From Owenia fusiformis (lineage: Eukaryota; Annelida; Polychaeta; Sabellida; Oweniidae): DNA of 60,000 bases. The notes below the pieces were generated by a model, which saw nothing but the letters and a program-made list of their open reading frames with translations, made no database searches and was not told the DNA's origin. The DNA is taken from NCBI GenBank assembly GCA_903813345.2, contig CAIIXF020000006.1:22577936-22637935 (forward strand), read 5' to 3'. This document shows, one piece after another, positions 28,501 to 37,900 of this stretch. The translations under genes were made by a program, and so were the position numbers. Position 1 is the first letter of the stretch; each line of letters begins with the position of its first letter.

Positions 28501-31500
28501 GCCAAGTTAGCATTCAAGTAAGATTGACACAGTGAATGTTTTTTTGTGTTCAAAACACTATTAATGTTATTTAATAACACAATTAATGTTAATTGGGACA
28601 GTATTGCTAGAATCCATTTTCAAAAGTAAGAATATGGGTTCTTAAACAGTCAATGGACTTGCTTTTTAGAACTTTTTGTTGACTTTACTGTTCAGGTGTC
28701 AGTTGAACCATTTTTGCAGGCCTATTTTAGAATAAGTTAAACGTTTTGACAAACTTTTTTTTCATAAGAGAGTTACTCAGTTCCCAGTCCAGTTCAGTAT
28801 AAAAGGCCTGTCCTCTTACATAATGTAACAGAAAAAGAATATGAAGCCAATATTACATATTGACTACCACACAGGAAGATAACTTGGCTCAGTCATACAT
28901 GACAGTTATATAATGATCTAGGTACCATTTGATGGAGGATAAATTAGGCTTTTCACTGCTACAAATTGCTTTAACAAATTGCTCAGGATTCTAGTAATTT
29001 GGTTTTGAAGTTGGTGATAATTTTTTGTGGACACCCTGTAGATAACTACCATGTTATTTATTTTATGTATTAATATATACATATTGTTAATTGTACCTCT
29101 GTAAGCAGAATACCCTCCCCCCCTTACCCAGTATGAGTTTGGGGGATTCTTTCAAAATCATGCAGATATAACATCCTAGAGGTGTTCCATTTACATAGGT
29201 TTTACTGTATGTATTATCATTCAATGGATAACAATAGAAAAAACATTGAACTCTGAATGACTGCATACTACCCTAGTATATGTAGGTAATAAATTGTGCA
29301 AAGGCACTCAATCAAGGACGTTAACAAAGTGGAGAATGCTATTTAGTGAAGGATAAGCTAGCTACATTATAACTGATTTTTGGCAATCTTTTCCATGTGT
29401 AACAGGTTGTCTTAAGTGTGTTGTTCTTGTAAATTGTTCTTGTAAATATATGGCCTACATACTGCCTTGGCATCATTTTGAGACTCCCTAGAGCAAATTT
29501 AGACCCTGTCAATGGATTTATGCATTATTTCACCATTGTTCTCAAAAACCAGATCAAACAGACCTTTAAAGGTGCTTGTGAACGCAAAAAGTAACTTATA
29601 TGAGAATTCAAAATTAAATGCCCCAAATCTATGGCTAATCTGCAAGAGACTACTGATATCATGAACAGTGCATAGGGGCATAGCCACAATTTAAAAATAG
29701 GCAATGCAAAACTTAAGCCAAATAAAGTTCACCTTTATGAGAAATGATTTGTAGAGAAAAAAAATCTGTAAAATTTTAGTGAGGCACTTGCCTCACCTGC
29801 CTCAAAGCTAGCTATGTCCGTGAATAAACATTGTAGTTTAATATTGTAGTTTAACATTGTAGTTTAATATTTACTACCTTCATCAGGAGATGGTGCTTGT
29901 TCCTGTGCTTCATACAACATCTGTTTCATAGCCTACAAAATATAAATATCAAATTATGTTTTACAATATTTTCACATGTACATGGTGAGAAAATAAAAGT
30001 GGGACACACACATAAATGTACATGTATATTATATTCAAAAGAAAAAGTTATTTTTATAATAACACGTTTCTGGGGTTAAAATGTGCATGTCTGTTTCCTC
30101 AACCTAAATTACATGTACACATGTACAGTACATGTACTAGTATGTATGACATACACTGTAGTTAGAAACTGACCCCTGTGTAAGCTTAGATACTTGTGAC
30201 TCTATCATATTTCATCTTTACAAACACGTACCCTTGGTTTTGAATTTGAACTTTAGACTCTGCTCTCAGCATTAATATCAATGTCATGGGAAATCAAGGT
30301 CACAATTATAAAGGAAAAAGTGGAAGGCTTAAGAAATATTTTACCTTACCATATTTTTTTCGACCTAATGCCCTCTTCAGTTTCAAAATAAAATTAATCA
30401 TGTATTCTGCAAACTCTTTAAGGGACAATATCTGACATCAATATCACCTCATGGTATAGAAACAAATAATGATCTCCCCAGTGTTAAGAAAACATTTTTG
30501 AAAATTTTGCTATACCTCCACTTGTTATTTTCTGGTGAAAAATAAAGTATATGAAGGCATGTGTGTATTTCCTTGCTTTTTTCATGAAAGTATCATTACA
30601 TTGTCTTCTTTTAGTAACCTGGTACGAAGCCAATGGTAACTCCAGGAAATACTGATATTTCAAGAAAATGGTCGCCTTTTCAATTTTCCATACTTGTTCT
30701 CAAGTTTCTAAACAATACATTGCCAACAAAACATTTCGAAATCACTTAACAGAAGATGCAACAAGGATGCTTTCATGCTTTCCAGAAAAATAAGGAAGTA
30801 TACCCTAATATCTTCATACTTTATTTCAATGTACTAGAAAATAACTTGTCCAGGTATAAACAATTTTTCAAAAACATTTTTCTTGAACATGTGCAGCAAT
30901 CACTACAAAAGGGGTACAGGATGAGATAATCAGCAAACCCAAAAACGTAATAATAATTATCATTATTGCTGCTAATTATATATCGATGTCATGCCCGTAG
31001 CCAGCTTTTTGTAAGGGGCCCCCCCTCCCCCAGCAACCCCCCCCCCAAAAAAAAAATTCCTCAAGCTAAACCAAGCCCCTTTGTATTGTAAAGGACAATG
31101 GCGGATTCGGAAGCTAACAAGGGGGAACCCACAGTCAGGAAAAAATATCCGCTTAAAATTTGGGCCAAAATTTAGAAAATCTATGGCACATTTTTTGAAA
31201 ATTTGGCCTGACATTGAAAAAACCTAAAACCAAAATTTGGGCCAAAATTCTCAAAATTATGGCCCGTTATTTGAAAATTTGGCCCTAAATTGAAAAAATA
31301 AGGCCCAAAAAGGTGAAGTAATGCCCAAAAAGGCCTACTAAAGAGGCCCTGCAATATTTTTGGGCCAACATTTTTTTCTGGGCCAATCCTATAGCCACGC
31401 AGAAAACCTTTTAGGGCCCTAGAACCAAAATTTGGAAAGTTTATGGCCCGTTTTTGAAAATTTGGCCTAAAATTGTAACGACAAACACAATGAGGACACC

Positions 31501-33758
31501 TACATGAATCAATTCCTATTATCTTCTATATTATTTGATACTTGATCCCTTCATTACCTTGGCTTTTTGTTATCCCATCCCAAGACTATAGTCCTGGACC
31601 GAGCGCAATCTTTTGCCTGTAGGATTACAACTTACAACAAAATTATCTACGCCCATTACACTTAAGATACCTACTTCAATAGATCCCTTGGTATTTTAGC
31701 ATTCTTTTCGTGTAGTTGAATCCACAATTGTCTGGGTTTATCGGCAGAACAAAGAAATTTTCGTTTTTGATTGCAATGTTTGCGTTTAATATTTAACTTA
31801 TTTCAACCATCAAATTCCTCCATTTATTGGTACTTCCGGGCCACTTCCGGGACAGTCAAACGGGGAATCCCCTTTTAAATCCAACCGCCATCTTGAAAAG
31901 TGATGGAATCTTACTCACATCGAGAGCCATGTTAGATTTTGAAACTTATGGCTCTCAAACGGGGAAGTGGACAGCTGATCAATAGTGACCTTTGAAATAG
32001 ATTTAAGTCGATCAGCGACCTACTTTATTCTCTAACTATGTTATACATCATTATCATCCTTCCATGCAAGTATTGGAGCGCTGAATTACTTCCTTTTCGA
32101 TCAAGACTTGTAATTGTTAGTCGAGTGAATGTTTTTACTGCCAAATTCCAATATGGCGTTTTCTGCTCGGACATTTCCGTGAATCTCCGGAGGTTGTCCG
32201 AACTGAAATCATTCTCAAAATTCATTTCGTTCGTTGCATATCTCGCTCCTAGCATACCGCCATATTGGAAATGGGTCGAAAAAACATTCACTCGATGAAC
32301 AATTTACAAGTCTTGATCGAAAAAGAAGTATTTCAGCGCTCCAATACTTGCACGGATTAATGATACTGATGTAAGACACAGTTAGAGACCAAAAGTAAGC
32401 CGCTGAAATCTTTATTCATATTTTAAAGGTCACTATTATTGAGCTGCCCAAGAGTGCCGTGGGAAAGCTATAGTATCAAAATCCACATAGCTTTCGCAGG
32501 AAGTAAATAGAATCTCTCTCAATGAAAAAGAAAAATGTTCCCGTTCTGCCGATACAGTGGGGATCATAAAGAATTGCAAAAGCTATGAAAATTACATGCT
32601 GTCGCACATTTAATAAATTCTTACCTCAGTGTATTCAGTGCTCTATTTTCTCCGTCATAGAAAGTCCAAATACAGTGGAATTTGTGTCCCCAATGACAAA
32701 TAAGAACTTCAAAAGTTGAATTGGATATTCACATGTTATGCCGACTCTTCAAATGTTGAGGTGATTTTGTCGCCCGATTGCGCCGGAACGGAGGATTGGC
32801 TCCCAGAATGCAACATGACACGTGCCAGCTTTCAAAATGCTGTTTCACCATTTTGAAACCTGTCATGAGTAAATACGGTTAACTAATGTTGCATCCTGGG
32901 AGTCAACCGTCCTTGGATAACAAACATGGCGATTCATGAAAACATTCATTCGATTTGGTAGGGATTTATCCATTATTTGCAGGTAAGAAGCTTTGGATTC
33001 ATTTATTGTGCTACTTTAGTGAACAGGAATTATTTTTCTACCGCTTGGGAGAGTTTGAGACACGAAACTTGGAAATAAGCTCATTGTGACAACTTGTGAA
33101 CGTTGAGTTTTATTTTTGTCCCCCGCCCAGACAATCGGCGGTTTCAATATATTAGAGTCCATTTCACTGCTTCATTTCGTCAGTCGAACGGCAAAAATAA
33201 GAAATTGGGAGACCATTGTGCAATAATATAAGGAAAACTATATTCATAATGTACATGAATGACATTTGTATATCTTGGATTGCTTCTAGTTTGGCTTATA
33301 AAGTGTGTGGCCTAATTATATTTGGATGTTTCTCTGCCATGTTATTTTCAATAAGATTAACATGAAAAATCTGAAATATACAAATGTCATTCATGTACAT
33401 TATGAATATAGTTTTCCTTATATTATTGCACAATGGTCTCCCAATTTCTTATTTTTGCCATTCTACTGACGAAATGAAGCAGTGAAATGGACTCTAGAAG
33501 TTACATTTTGAGTTCTATAATGCATCGAGGTAGGTACCTTAGTGCAAGGGGCGTAGATAATTCTCCCAAGTTGTAATTGTACAGGTAAAAGATTGTGCTT
33601 GGTCCAGGACTATAGTCCTGGCACGGGATAAGCTTTTTGGACTTGTCAAAAAAACATGAAAACTACTGAAAAACAACAATGCCCCTTACCTCATATTGAA
33701 TGTATTGTTTGTGCCATTCGGGTGTTATATGGGCGGAGAGATGTTCTGCGAACTTCAT
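1565..33758 (-). CDS. XPR1: XPR1-type phosphate exporter (SPX-EXS), 3' end beyond window
   Basis: Eleven exons on the minus strand, all joining in phase: 33758-33690, 29932-29878, 14277-14176, 13395-13112, 12554-12372, 11798-11708, 11333-11146, 8587-8408, 6588-6441, 4255-4061, 1740-1565. They total 1671 bp, or 557 codons. The start [15 protein letters not shown] is the conserved SPX N-terminus. Exon 4 holds [19 protein letters not shown] and the Lys-rich KILKKHDK inositol-pyrophosphate site (residues ~76-170). Exons 6-8 carry hydrophobic transmembrane stretches. Exons 9-11 carry the EXS core ([52 protein letters not shown]). In this family the protein exports phosphate across the plasma membrane under SPX control; the vertebrate form also serves as a gammaretrovirus receptor. 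The last exon here ends at a GTGAGC donor after EEIVYAYK in phase 0, so roughly 120-140 C-terminal residues lie left of base 1. Introns are long and repeat-laden (intron 2 is 15.6 kb). Confidence 0.97.
2930..3165. repeat. 68-69 bp tandem repeat, about 3.4 copies
   Basis: GATTTAAAGAAAGATCTC starts at 2941, 3009, 3078 and 3147, separated by AAAACACTGATCTTTTG and ATATCCCTGTTTA blocks. It lies in XPR1 intron 10. The rest of that intron (1741-4060) holds only AT-rich sequence and short TACTGAAAAATGTAC repetitions near 3800-3900. Confidence 0.85.
4568..4647. repeat. GC-rich inverted repeat hairpin
   Basis: GGCCGGCGCCCGGCCGATTA (from 4568) pairs with CAATCGGCCAGGCGCCGG (ending 4647), with a 24-base loop. 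It is a sharp GC spike in AT-rich intron 9 of XPR1 and probably a small MITE. Confidence 0.6.
5142..5212 (-). repeat. Isolated diverged copy of XPR1 exon 9 end plus donor
   Basis: On the minus strand this reads [16 protein letters not shown], followed immediately upstream by a CCAAGTAAGT donor-type sequence. It matches the 70-bp unit of the array at 5581-6503 with a few changes. It is separated from that array by ~370 bp and shows more divergence than the array copies. Confidence 0.85.
5471..5550. mobile_element. Fragment of dispersed ACAGTAAAACC element
   Basis: ACAGTAAAACCAGTGTAAGC, GGAACCTCTTTGGT and AGGTGTTCTACTTGAGAGGTT recur with changes at 29092-29214 and 37340-37425, and relatives with AATCCGAA at 35842-36017 and 4358-4436. 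The more complete members have inverted ends resembling ACAGTAAAACCTGT. I call it a MITE family by pattern only. Confidence 0.55.
5581..6503 (-). repeat. 70-bp satellite made from XPR1 exon 9 3' end and its 5' splice site
   Basis: Thirteen units of 69-70 bp begin (plus strand CAATATGCCA) at 5611, 5681, 5750, 5819, 5889, 5959, 6028, 6098, 6168, 6238, 6308, 6378 and 6447, plus a partial unit at 5581. Each unit is about 63 bp of exon (minus strand [20 protein letters not shown]) and the first ~7 intronic bases. The last unit is the real exon end. Ten units, including the real one, keep a perfect CAA|GTAAGT donor; 5889-side has GGAAGT, 5681-side GTAGGT, and the 5581 partial has lost it. Confidence 0.95.
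6779..7199. repeat. 24-bp minisatellite, ~17.5 copies
   Basis: The unit TTCATTGAAGTATGAGAGTATATG (24 bp) is repeated almost perfectly, with scattered single-base variants. The period is a multiple of three and the unit lacks stops in one frame on each strand, so both strands show artificial open frames (SLKYESIC repeats on plus, SMNIYSHT repeats on minus). It lies in XPR1 intron 8 and is not coding. Confidence 0.95.
7420..8276. repeat. 45-bp minisatellite, ~19 copies
   Basis: The unit consists of TGTACTGTATTTAAGGCAGG, CTGAGTAGAATGTAATGAGT and ATACA, with 44-bp variants. It lies in XPR1 intron 8, ending 131 bases from exon 8. The minus-strand open frames in it ([15 protein letters not shown] repeats) come from the period being divisible by three. 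Confidence 0.95.
8674..10891. mobile_element. 2.2 kb foldback element in XPR1 intron 7
   Basis: The left arm (8674-~9014) begins CGTCGCGTGAGAATAACTTT. The right arm (~10486-10891) ends AAAGTTATTCTCATGCGACG. The arms remain recognisably complementary over more than 300 bases, including AACAGTTGATATCAGATATG and CATGCATATTGGCATACTT. The 1.5 kb between the arms has no convincing coding sequence and contains a smaller inverted repeat at 9222-9312 (TACCAGGGAAGATGAAA / CTTCCCTGCAACCAGG). Confidence 0.75.
14697..15010. repeat. 29-bp palindrome-cored repeats, left arm
   Basis: About 10-11 copies of a 29-bp unit: TTCTTATGCCCGGCATAAG followed by AGAAGATCTG. The core CTTATGCCCGGCATAAG is a near-perfect palindrome and AGATCT forms a second one. 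The array lies just inside the left end of the 12 kb element. It decays inward (CAGCATAGG, TTTAGTCGGCATAAATAG). Confidence 0.95.
16995..17387. mobile_element. 393-bp inverted-terminal element with internal duplication
   Basis: It starts AAAGGACGATTCTCGGTTTG and ends CAAACCGAGAATCATCCTTT, terminal inverted repeats of ~26 bp. Inside, a ~180-bp segment occurs twice in direct orientation (blocks ATTACCCAAATTAAA, TATTCAAAAGA, GAAGCAGGGATAA). It is nested in the 12 kb element. Confidence 0.75.
17598..18053. mobile_element. ~455-bp inverted-terminal element
   Basis: GCCATAAGGCCATGAGAAGT then AGATTCTTTGTTTTGC on the left is mirrored by GCAAAACAAAGAATCTACTTC and TTATGGCC on the right. No coding potential. 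Confidence 0.65.
18190..19850. mobile_element. ~1.7 kb imperfect foldback
   Basis: Left blocks GAAACGAAAGAAAAACTGATA, ATTTCAGAAAATTTTAAATT and CAATATGTCAAAAATTGATG recur as reverse complements on the right (TATCAGTTTTTCTTTCGTTTC near 19768, TTTGACATATTG near 19245). It is therefore a long imperfect palindrome, itself containing the MITE at 18647-18870. Confidence 0.6.
18647..18870. mobile_element. 224-bp MITE, TACTGTAAAACGGG termini
   Basis: It begins TACTGTAAAACGGGTA and ends TTACCCGTTTTACAGTA. The interior is rich in GCTAAAATT and TTAGCGA motifs. It shares the TACTGTA tip and a similar interior style with the element at 23886-24419. Confidence 0.8.
20775..21818. mobile_element. ~1 kb element with ~65-bp TIRs
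   Basis: ACCCATCATTCTGGCACAGA on the left matches the reverse complement of the right end (ACCCATCATTCTGACATAGA), continuing through AGATTGCTG and the AATTCCTAATA block. The interior holds direct duplications of GATGACATCACAAAG (20970-21050) and the TTTCAA-rich tract. Confidence 0.75.
21240..21745 (+). repeat. TTTCAA-rich low-complexity tract
   Basis: Dozens of GTTTCAA, TTTCAATC, ATTTCAAGC and TTTCGCC words occur at irregular 10-15 bp spacing. The plus-strand frames (for example RFKHFNQ) are compositional only. It lies inside the element at 20775-21818. Confidence 0.7.
21850..23885. repeat. ~270-300 bp degenerate repeats, interrupted by a Helitron
   Basis: Blocks such as TGTATTGTCTCAGACACTTT, AAAGTGCCCAGACATCATC, AATAGCTCCTTGATATAGTC and TTTCTGGGGA recur near 21910, 22180, 22340, 23170, 23370, 23520 and 23700. 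Degenerate continuation reaches about 24600 (ACTTTAAAAGTGCTCAGAAA). The Helitron-like copy at 22419-23167 interrupts the array. Tracts of CCCC and CACCCC are frequent. Confidence 0.75.
22419..23167 (-). mobile_element. Non-autonomous Helitron-like element, copy in XPR1 intron 2
   Basis: On the minus strand it starts A|TCCCAACAAACGAAGTTGG, runs into a CCGTCCGTC-rich segment, and ends with the hairpin GCTACTCCGCGGAGTTGC then CGTTATCTAG|T. The 5' TC, the 3' hairpin + CTRR, insertion between A and T and the absence of target duplication are Helitron hallmarks. There is no Rep/helicase coding. It is sense with XPR1. Confidence 0.75.
23886..24419. mobile_element. 534-bp element, TACTGTACGCCCGG termini, with short ORF
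   Basis: It begins TACTGTACGCCCGGTATTAT and ends ATAATACCGGGCGTACAGTA. Subterminal sequence is rich in TTCGCG. The minus strand holds an 86-codon open frame (24231-23971) ending [20 protein letters not shown]. The K/RG-Y--Y---ER--I pattern resembles a DNA-binding segment found in transposon proteins, but I cannot name the family. Confidence 0.75.
24420..25734. other. Inner part of 12 kb element, little identifiable
   Basis: Decayed copies of the AAAGTGCTCAGAA repeat continue to about 24600, with a C10 homopolymer near 24780. From 24900 to 25734 I see AT-rich sequence without convincing coding or repeats. Confidence 0.4.
26279..26577. repeat. 29-bp palindrome-cored repeats, right arm (inverted)
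   Basis: The same 29-bp unit in reverse orientation, about 10 copies, again more decayed at the inner side (CATTTAGCATAAGTACAGATG, TTTATGCCGACAAAAG). Copy number and decay gradient mirror the left arm. Confidence 0.95.
28307..29038. mobile_element. 732-bp mariner-like MITE
   Basis: The ends are CAGAGGGTGTCTACAAAAAA and TTTTTTGTGGACACCCTG, flanked by TA at 28305-28306 and 29039-29040. Inverted similarity continues inward (CAGTAAAAGGCCTAGTTTGTC, ATGATCTAGGTACCATTTGA) for ~190 bp per arm. TA flanks and CAGGGTGTC-type ends fit Tc1/mariner. No transposase frame. Confidence 0.8.
31190..31475. repeat. GGGCCAAAATTT-type degenerate repeats
   Basis: Words AATTTGGGCCAAAATT, ATGGCCCGTTATTTGAAAAT and TTTGGCCCTAAATTG recur irregularly in XPR1 intron 1. 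A run of C/A homopolymers lies just left (31019-31058). Not coding. Confidence 0.65.
31570..33631. mobile_element. 2.06 kb foldback element with 8-bp target duplication
   Basis: It starts TTATCCCATCCCAAGACTAT and ends ATAGTCCTGGCACGGGATAA. TIR similarity continues ~100 bp. Direct 8-bp GCTTTTTG flanks it at 31562-31569 and 33632-33639. Inside are two further inverted repeats (31970-32140 against 32275-32450, and 33150-33283 against 33372-33497). An 8-bp duplication fits hAT, P or Merlin-type transposases. No transposase frame. It lies in XPR1 intron 1, 58 bases from exon 1. Confidence 0.8.
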
Positions 33759-34215
33759 GGTATGCGATTATTATCTGTATATATTGATCTAAGGCAGATC
33801 TAAGGCGTACATCTTGAGAGATTTGTTAGATTCTTGAATTTAACGACAATGGTCAAAACTTCACTTACGATAATTCTCTTCCATTTCCGGATCCGGTCGA
33901 AAAATTAAAAACAAAAATCAAAAGTATTTTACTTTTAATTGATAAGAACATTTTTCTAGAATCTCCTGATAACTCTTACTAGATTGTTACACGGAAAGAG
34001 AACGTTCATTCTTCACTAGACGGAATAAGACTTTGGGAATTAGAGGAGAAGGCAAGTAACGGACTGTGTGAATAATATTGCCAAAAATCCCTATTTTTTA
34101 TTTTATTTTTTATTCGAACATGACTGTATTCACGCCTTCTATAAACTGTAATCAAAGTCAATGCTTCAGCTGGGTTATATTCGAGTATAATAACCCAGTT
34201 AATACGTGTAATGTG

Positions 34216-34249
34216 TGACGTCATTACGGTGGGTCGTAGTAATGGCGGA
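34216..34249. promoter_or_regulatory. Candidate shared XPR1/NOSIP promoter: CRE plus AATGGCGGA
   Basis: A full palindromic cAMP-response element TGACGTCA lies at 34216-34223, followed by AATGGCGGA (YY1-like core) at 34241-34249. It lies in the 1.2 kb between the divergent XPR1 start (33758) and the NOSIP start (34981). On the XPR1 side there is a TTTCCGGATCCGG ETS-type cluster near 33884-33897. Promoter function is inferred from motif content and position. Confidence 0.45.
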
Positions 34250-34300
34250 TCATGATGAATTATTCGAAACAATTTGGTGAATTTTCATGTTCGAATCGTA

Positions 34301-34434
34301 ATATAGACCTCAGAGCAGGGTTACTAGTTTCGAATGACACGCCGCTGGTCTTGGCACAAAGCTTTCAGAAAACGTTTTTGCCGAGACCAGCTGGGTGTTA
34401 TTCGAAACTAGAAACCCTGCTCTTTGGTCTATAT
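34301..34434. repeat. 134-bp inverted repeat in NOSIP 5' region
   Basis: ATATAGACCTCAGAGCAGGG then TTACTAGTTTCGAAT is mirrored by ATTCGAAACTAG, AAACCCTGCTC and TTGGTCTATAT. A typical small MITE, 50 bases from the CRE/AATGGCGGA cluster. Confidence 0.75.
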
Positions 34435-34620
34435 TTCTTAATTATTTGTTTATTGTTCCATTCAAATTATTTAAAAAACATATTATTTCAATTTGACGCA
34501 GAGCGTATATTGTCTGTTAAAATGTTTAAGGTCATGTAAAAGTAAGATAATTAATTGGTGAAGAATTGGAACATAGATCTAGTGAAAGGTCTGCAGAGTA
34601 ATCACAATTTCACATCGCTT

Positions 34621-34732
34621 ATAAAATACTCATCATTGAAATCGCCATTCCATCAAGGAAGAGGCAAAATCCATTTGAATAGATTTTGCCTCTTCCTTGA
34701 TGGAATGGCGATTTCAATGCTGAGTATTTTAT
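34621..34732. repeat. Near-perfect 112-base hairpin upstream of NOSIP
   Basis: The arms at 34621-34671 and 34681-34732 (core AATCGCCATTCCATCAAGG) are almost exactly complementary with a 9-base loop. It lies in the predicted NOSIP 5' intron. Confidence 0.85.
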
Positions 34733-34980
34733 TACGCTCATGAAATTGTAATTTCAGAGCTTTGCTCTTATGAAATTGATAAATTATAACTAATAATTTG
34801 AAATGATGTGTTTTTGAGAGCTGCCTTAATAGTAACGCTTTCCTTAATTTCACTTGGTAATTTGTTATAGTACATTTGTCACATACATTTACACAGTTCT
34901 CATTGTTTCAGGTGCCTCAAGGCTTAATTCCTCAATAAGAGGTTTTCTGAACATTGACTGAACTACACAGAGTCCATAAG

Positions 34981-37900
34981 ATGACACGTCATGGTAAGAA
35001 CAGTACAGCAGGATCGGTCTACACATACCATGAAAGAAAGAAAGATACCCAGCAGTCTGGCTATGGCAGCAAACAGGCACGGTTTGGAAAGGACTCTATC
35101 AAAGAGTTTGATTGCTGCTCTCTAACACTCCAGCCTTGTAAAGACCCTGTAGTCACGTATGTATATATCGGTTATATTGAAACAGGGATTTCCCTAGCAT
35201 TAAGGCAAGTGGGTGGTGCATCCACTTGAGATTTTGAAAATAGGCTTGCACCCACTTGAGAATCCATTTGCACCCATTTGAAAATGAGAAAAATCACAAA
35301 AACAGGCATATTTTGACCATAATAGGTCTAAATTGTGAAATCAAGAATTTTGCACCTATGTGAGGAAGAATCCCTGGGAGAACACTTTGAATACTCATAT
35401 ATTCAATGAATAATCCAAAACACATCATCTGGATACTAAAAGTGTACAGTATATAATCAAAATATCCAACTATTCTGACCGGAGAGTATTAGTATTACTA
35501 CTTTGTTGAACTGTAACACACAGAGCTATTTATGTATTTTCTATATAATTTTTAAAAGTATGAAAACCAAAAAGAACATGTATATAAATAATTCTTTGTG
35601 TTCAAAAACAGTATCATTTTTCTTGAGAAAGGCTAGAGTAAATACAAACGTTTTCTGGAGATTCTTTCTCATACTAGTATATATTTCAACCAACGTTGAA
35701 AATAAGTCCAATATAGTTTTTTAAAGAAATGAAGACCTGTATAGTTTTAAAAAATAAATTACTGTTTGATTTGATGTTGATTTATTAACAGAAATGTGTG
35801 TTTTCTTGAACACAAATAGCAACACCCCTATCAAATTAAATACAGTAAATCTGTCTAATCCGAATGCCTCTGGAACCAGCCAAAATCGTTCGGATTAGCA
35901 GGTGTTCAAATTTCAAGGTTTTACACTGAAAGAGATAACAAAATTGGAACCAAGTAAAAGTGTTCACATTGGGAGGTGTTCAGAATAAAGAGGTGTTCAG
36001 ATATACAGGTTTCACTTTAATGCAAAACATAAGGGGAGGCATCAAAAGTTCAGAGTCAAAACTAGATTTATTTAGTTTCCGATCCAACATCGAACTTTTG
36101 ATGCCTCCCCTAAGTGTCTAAGTGGAGGCTTCATATTGTTTGAGGTTTCATAATACAACCAAAGTCAACATTTTATTTTTAGAATTGATGGCTACCTGTT
36201 TGACAAAGAGGCAATATTGGAATACATTTTGCACCAGAAGAAGGAGATTGCCAGAAAACTGAAGGAATATGCAAAACAAAAAGATAAATTAGAAGTAAGA
36301 AGTGATGAGAATGAATAACTCAATTGTACCAAACTTTTGCAGCCATAAACTGTAAAATATGTTAATACCAGTAGCTTAGCTTTAATGGGCTTATGGTGTA
36401 CTGTTCACATCGTTTTGTACTAATTTCCCAATTTTATAATACCCTTTAGGAAGATGTGATTGAGAAAGCCAGAGCTGAACAAGCAGAGAGAACCAAAGCT
36501 TTTGTAAAGACAGAGGGAAATATTCTCAGTAAACCAATTGATCCATTTCATAAAAAGGGTAAGCAGAAATTGTTAGTAGCAGAGATCATGTCTAGGCCTA
36601 TGTGGTAGAATAAGTATACATGGATTTTGATATCTCCTCTCTACTGGTTCATCCAATGACCTATAACCAACACTTTCCATTTTAATTAATGGCCAATTAT
36701 TGCACCACATAGACATGAGAGAGGCAGTAAAATATGTTAAACCTTGGTCAAAACATCTTTCATGAGTCAAGCGGAATTTCACTCCAAATTTTGATTCCAG
36801 ATTTAACTGTGAAAATGTCATACCTAAAGGTTAGATATCAATATCAATTGATTTGAAGAACTTTGGTGTTTGTTAACTGATGACAAGAGACAGGGACTAT
36901 AAGTTTATTGTGGCATTTCTATACCCAATTTGAATGAGCACTGATCAGATCGTTTTTGTTCCCGACACACCCCAAGTCTTCCATTAGTGGACTGTTTTCT
37001 TGAAAAATATGTATTTATACACTATACAGGCTACTTAAGTACAGAAATAAAAAGTAAATAAAAAAGAGAAATATTATAATGGATATTGTTAGCGTCACTA
37101 AATTAAGAAAAACTACATAGGTTTCTACATGTGTGCTGAAATTATGTCTATCAAGAAAATATGCTCATCGTGAAAACATTATTTAATTTCAGATGGCCCA
37201 AAGCCAGGTCCTAGTGTGTCTAACATGGCAGATGGCAAAGACAAGAAGTTACCAGCTTTCTGGTTGCCTTCACAACTTCCTGAGGCTGATAAGACTCTTG
37301 TCAAGAAACCAGTAAGTTGCATCCATAAATCAAGATGTATAGTAAAACTTGTGTAGGTGGAACTCCTTTGGTACCTCTAAAAAGGGTTTCGCTTGGGAGG
37401 TGTTCCATATACGGAGGTTTTTTTAACAATAAGTCAATAGTAGTTGACAGTTGCAGTTTGCATTCGAAACGTCTAAAACCAAAAATTGTAATAAAGTATG
37501 TGACAATGAACACTAATAAATGGAAATAAGTCAATAGGTTGGGGAGCTTTGAAAAGTGTTTCACTTATGGAGGTGTTTCACTTACAGTGGTGTTCCACTT
37601 TACAGGTTTTATCCTATCTTGAATTTTTCCATTTAAAAGCATGTAAATACATTGAGAACTTGTTTTTTTGATGGGGCTGGAGTTTCTTCATTCTACTCTA
37701 TGTTTATCTATCCAATGGCATCTGTATATCAACAATATTTGCATGTTTTAAACCTCTGCCTATTTAACTTTTACTTCAATTTGCAATCAAATTTTTGAGT
37801 ATATTTCTCATGGTAAGGTTTGACATGACAAAAAAAATCTCTGAATTCTTTAAATTGCTTTCCATTTCAGGTTATTTCGTTCCAGGTTTTTAGAGGTTTT

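Noticed and set aside
32025-32298. Overlapping 86-88 codon frames on both strands
   Set aside because: They sit in the nested inverted repeat of the 31570-33631 element; the two arms give mirror-image translations.
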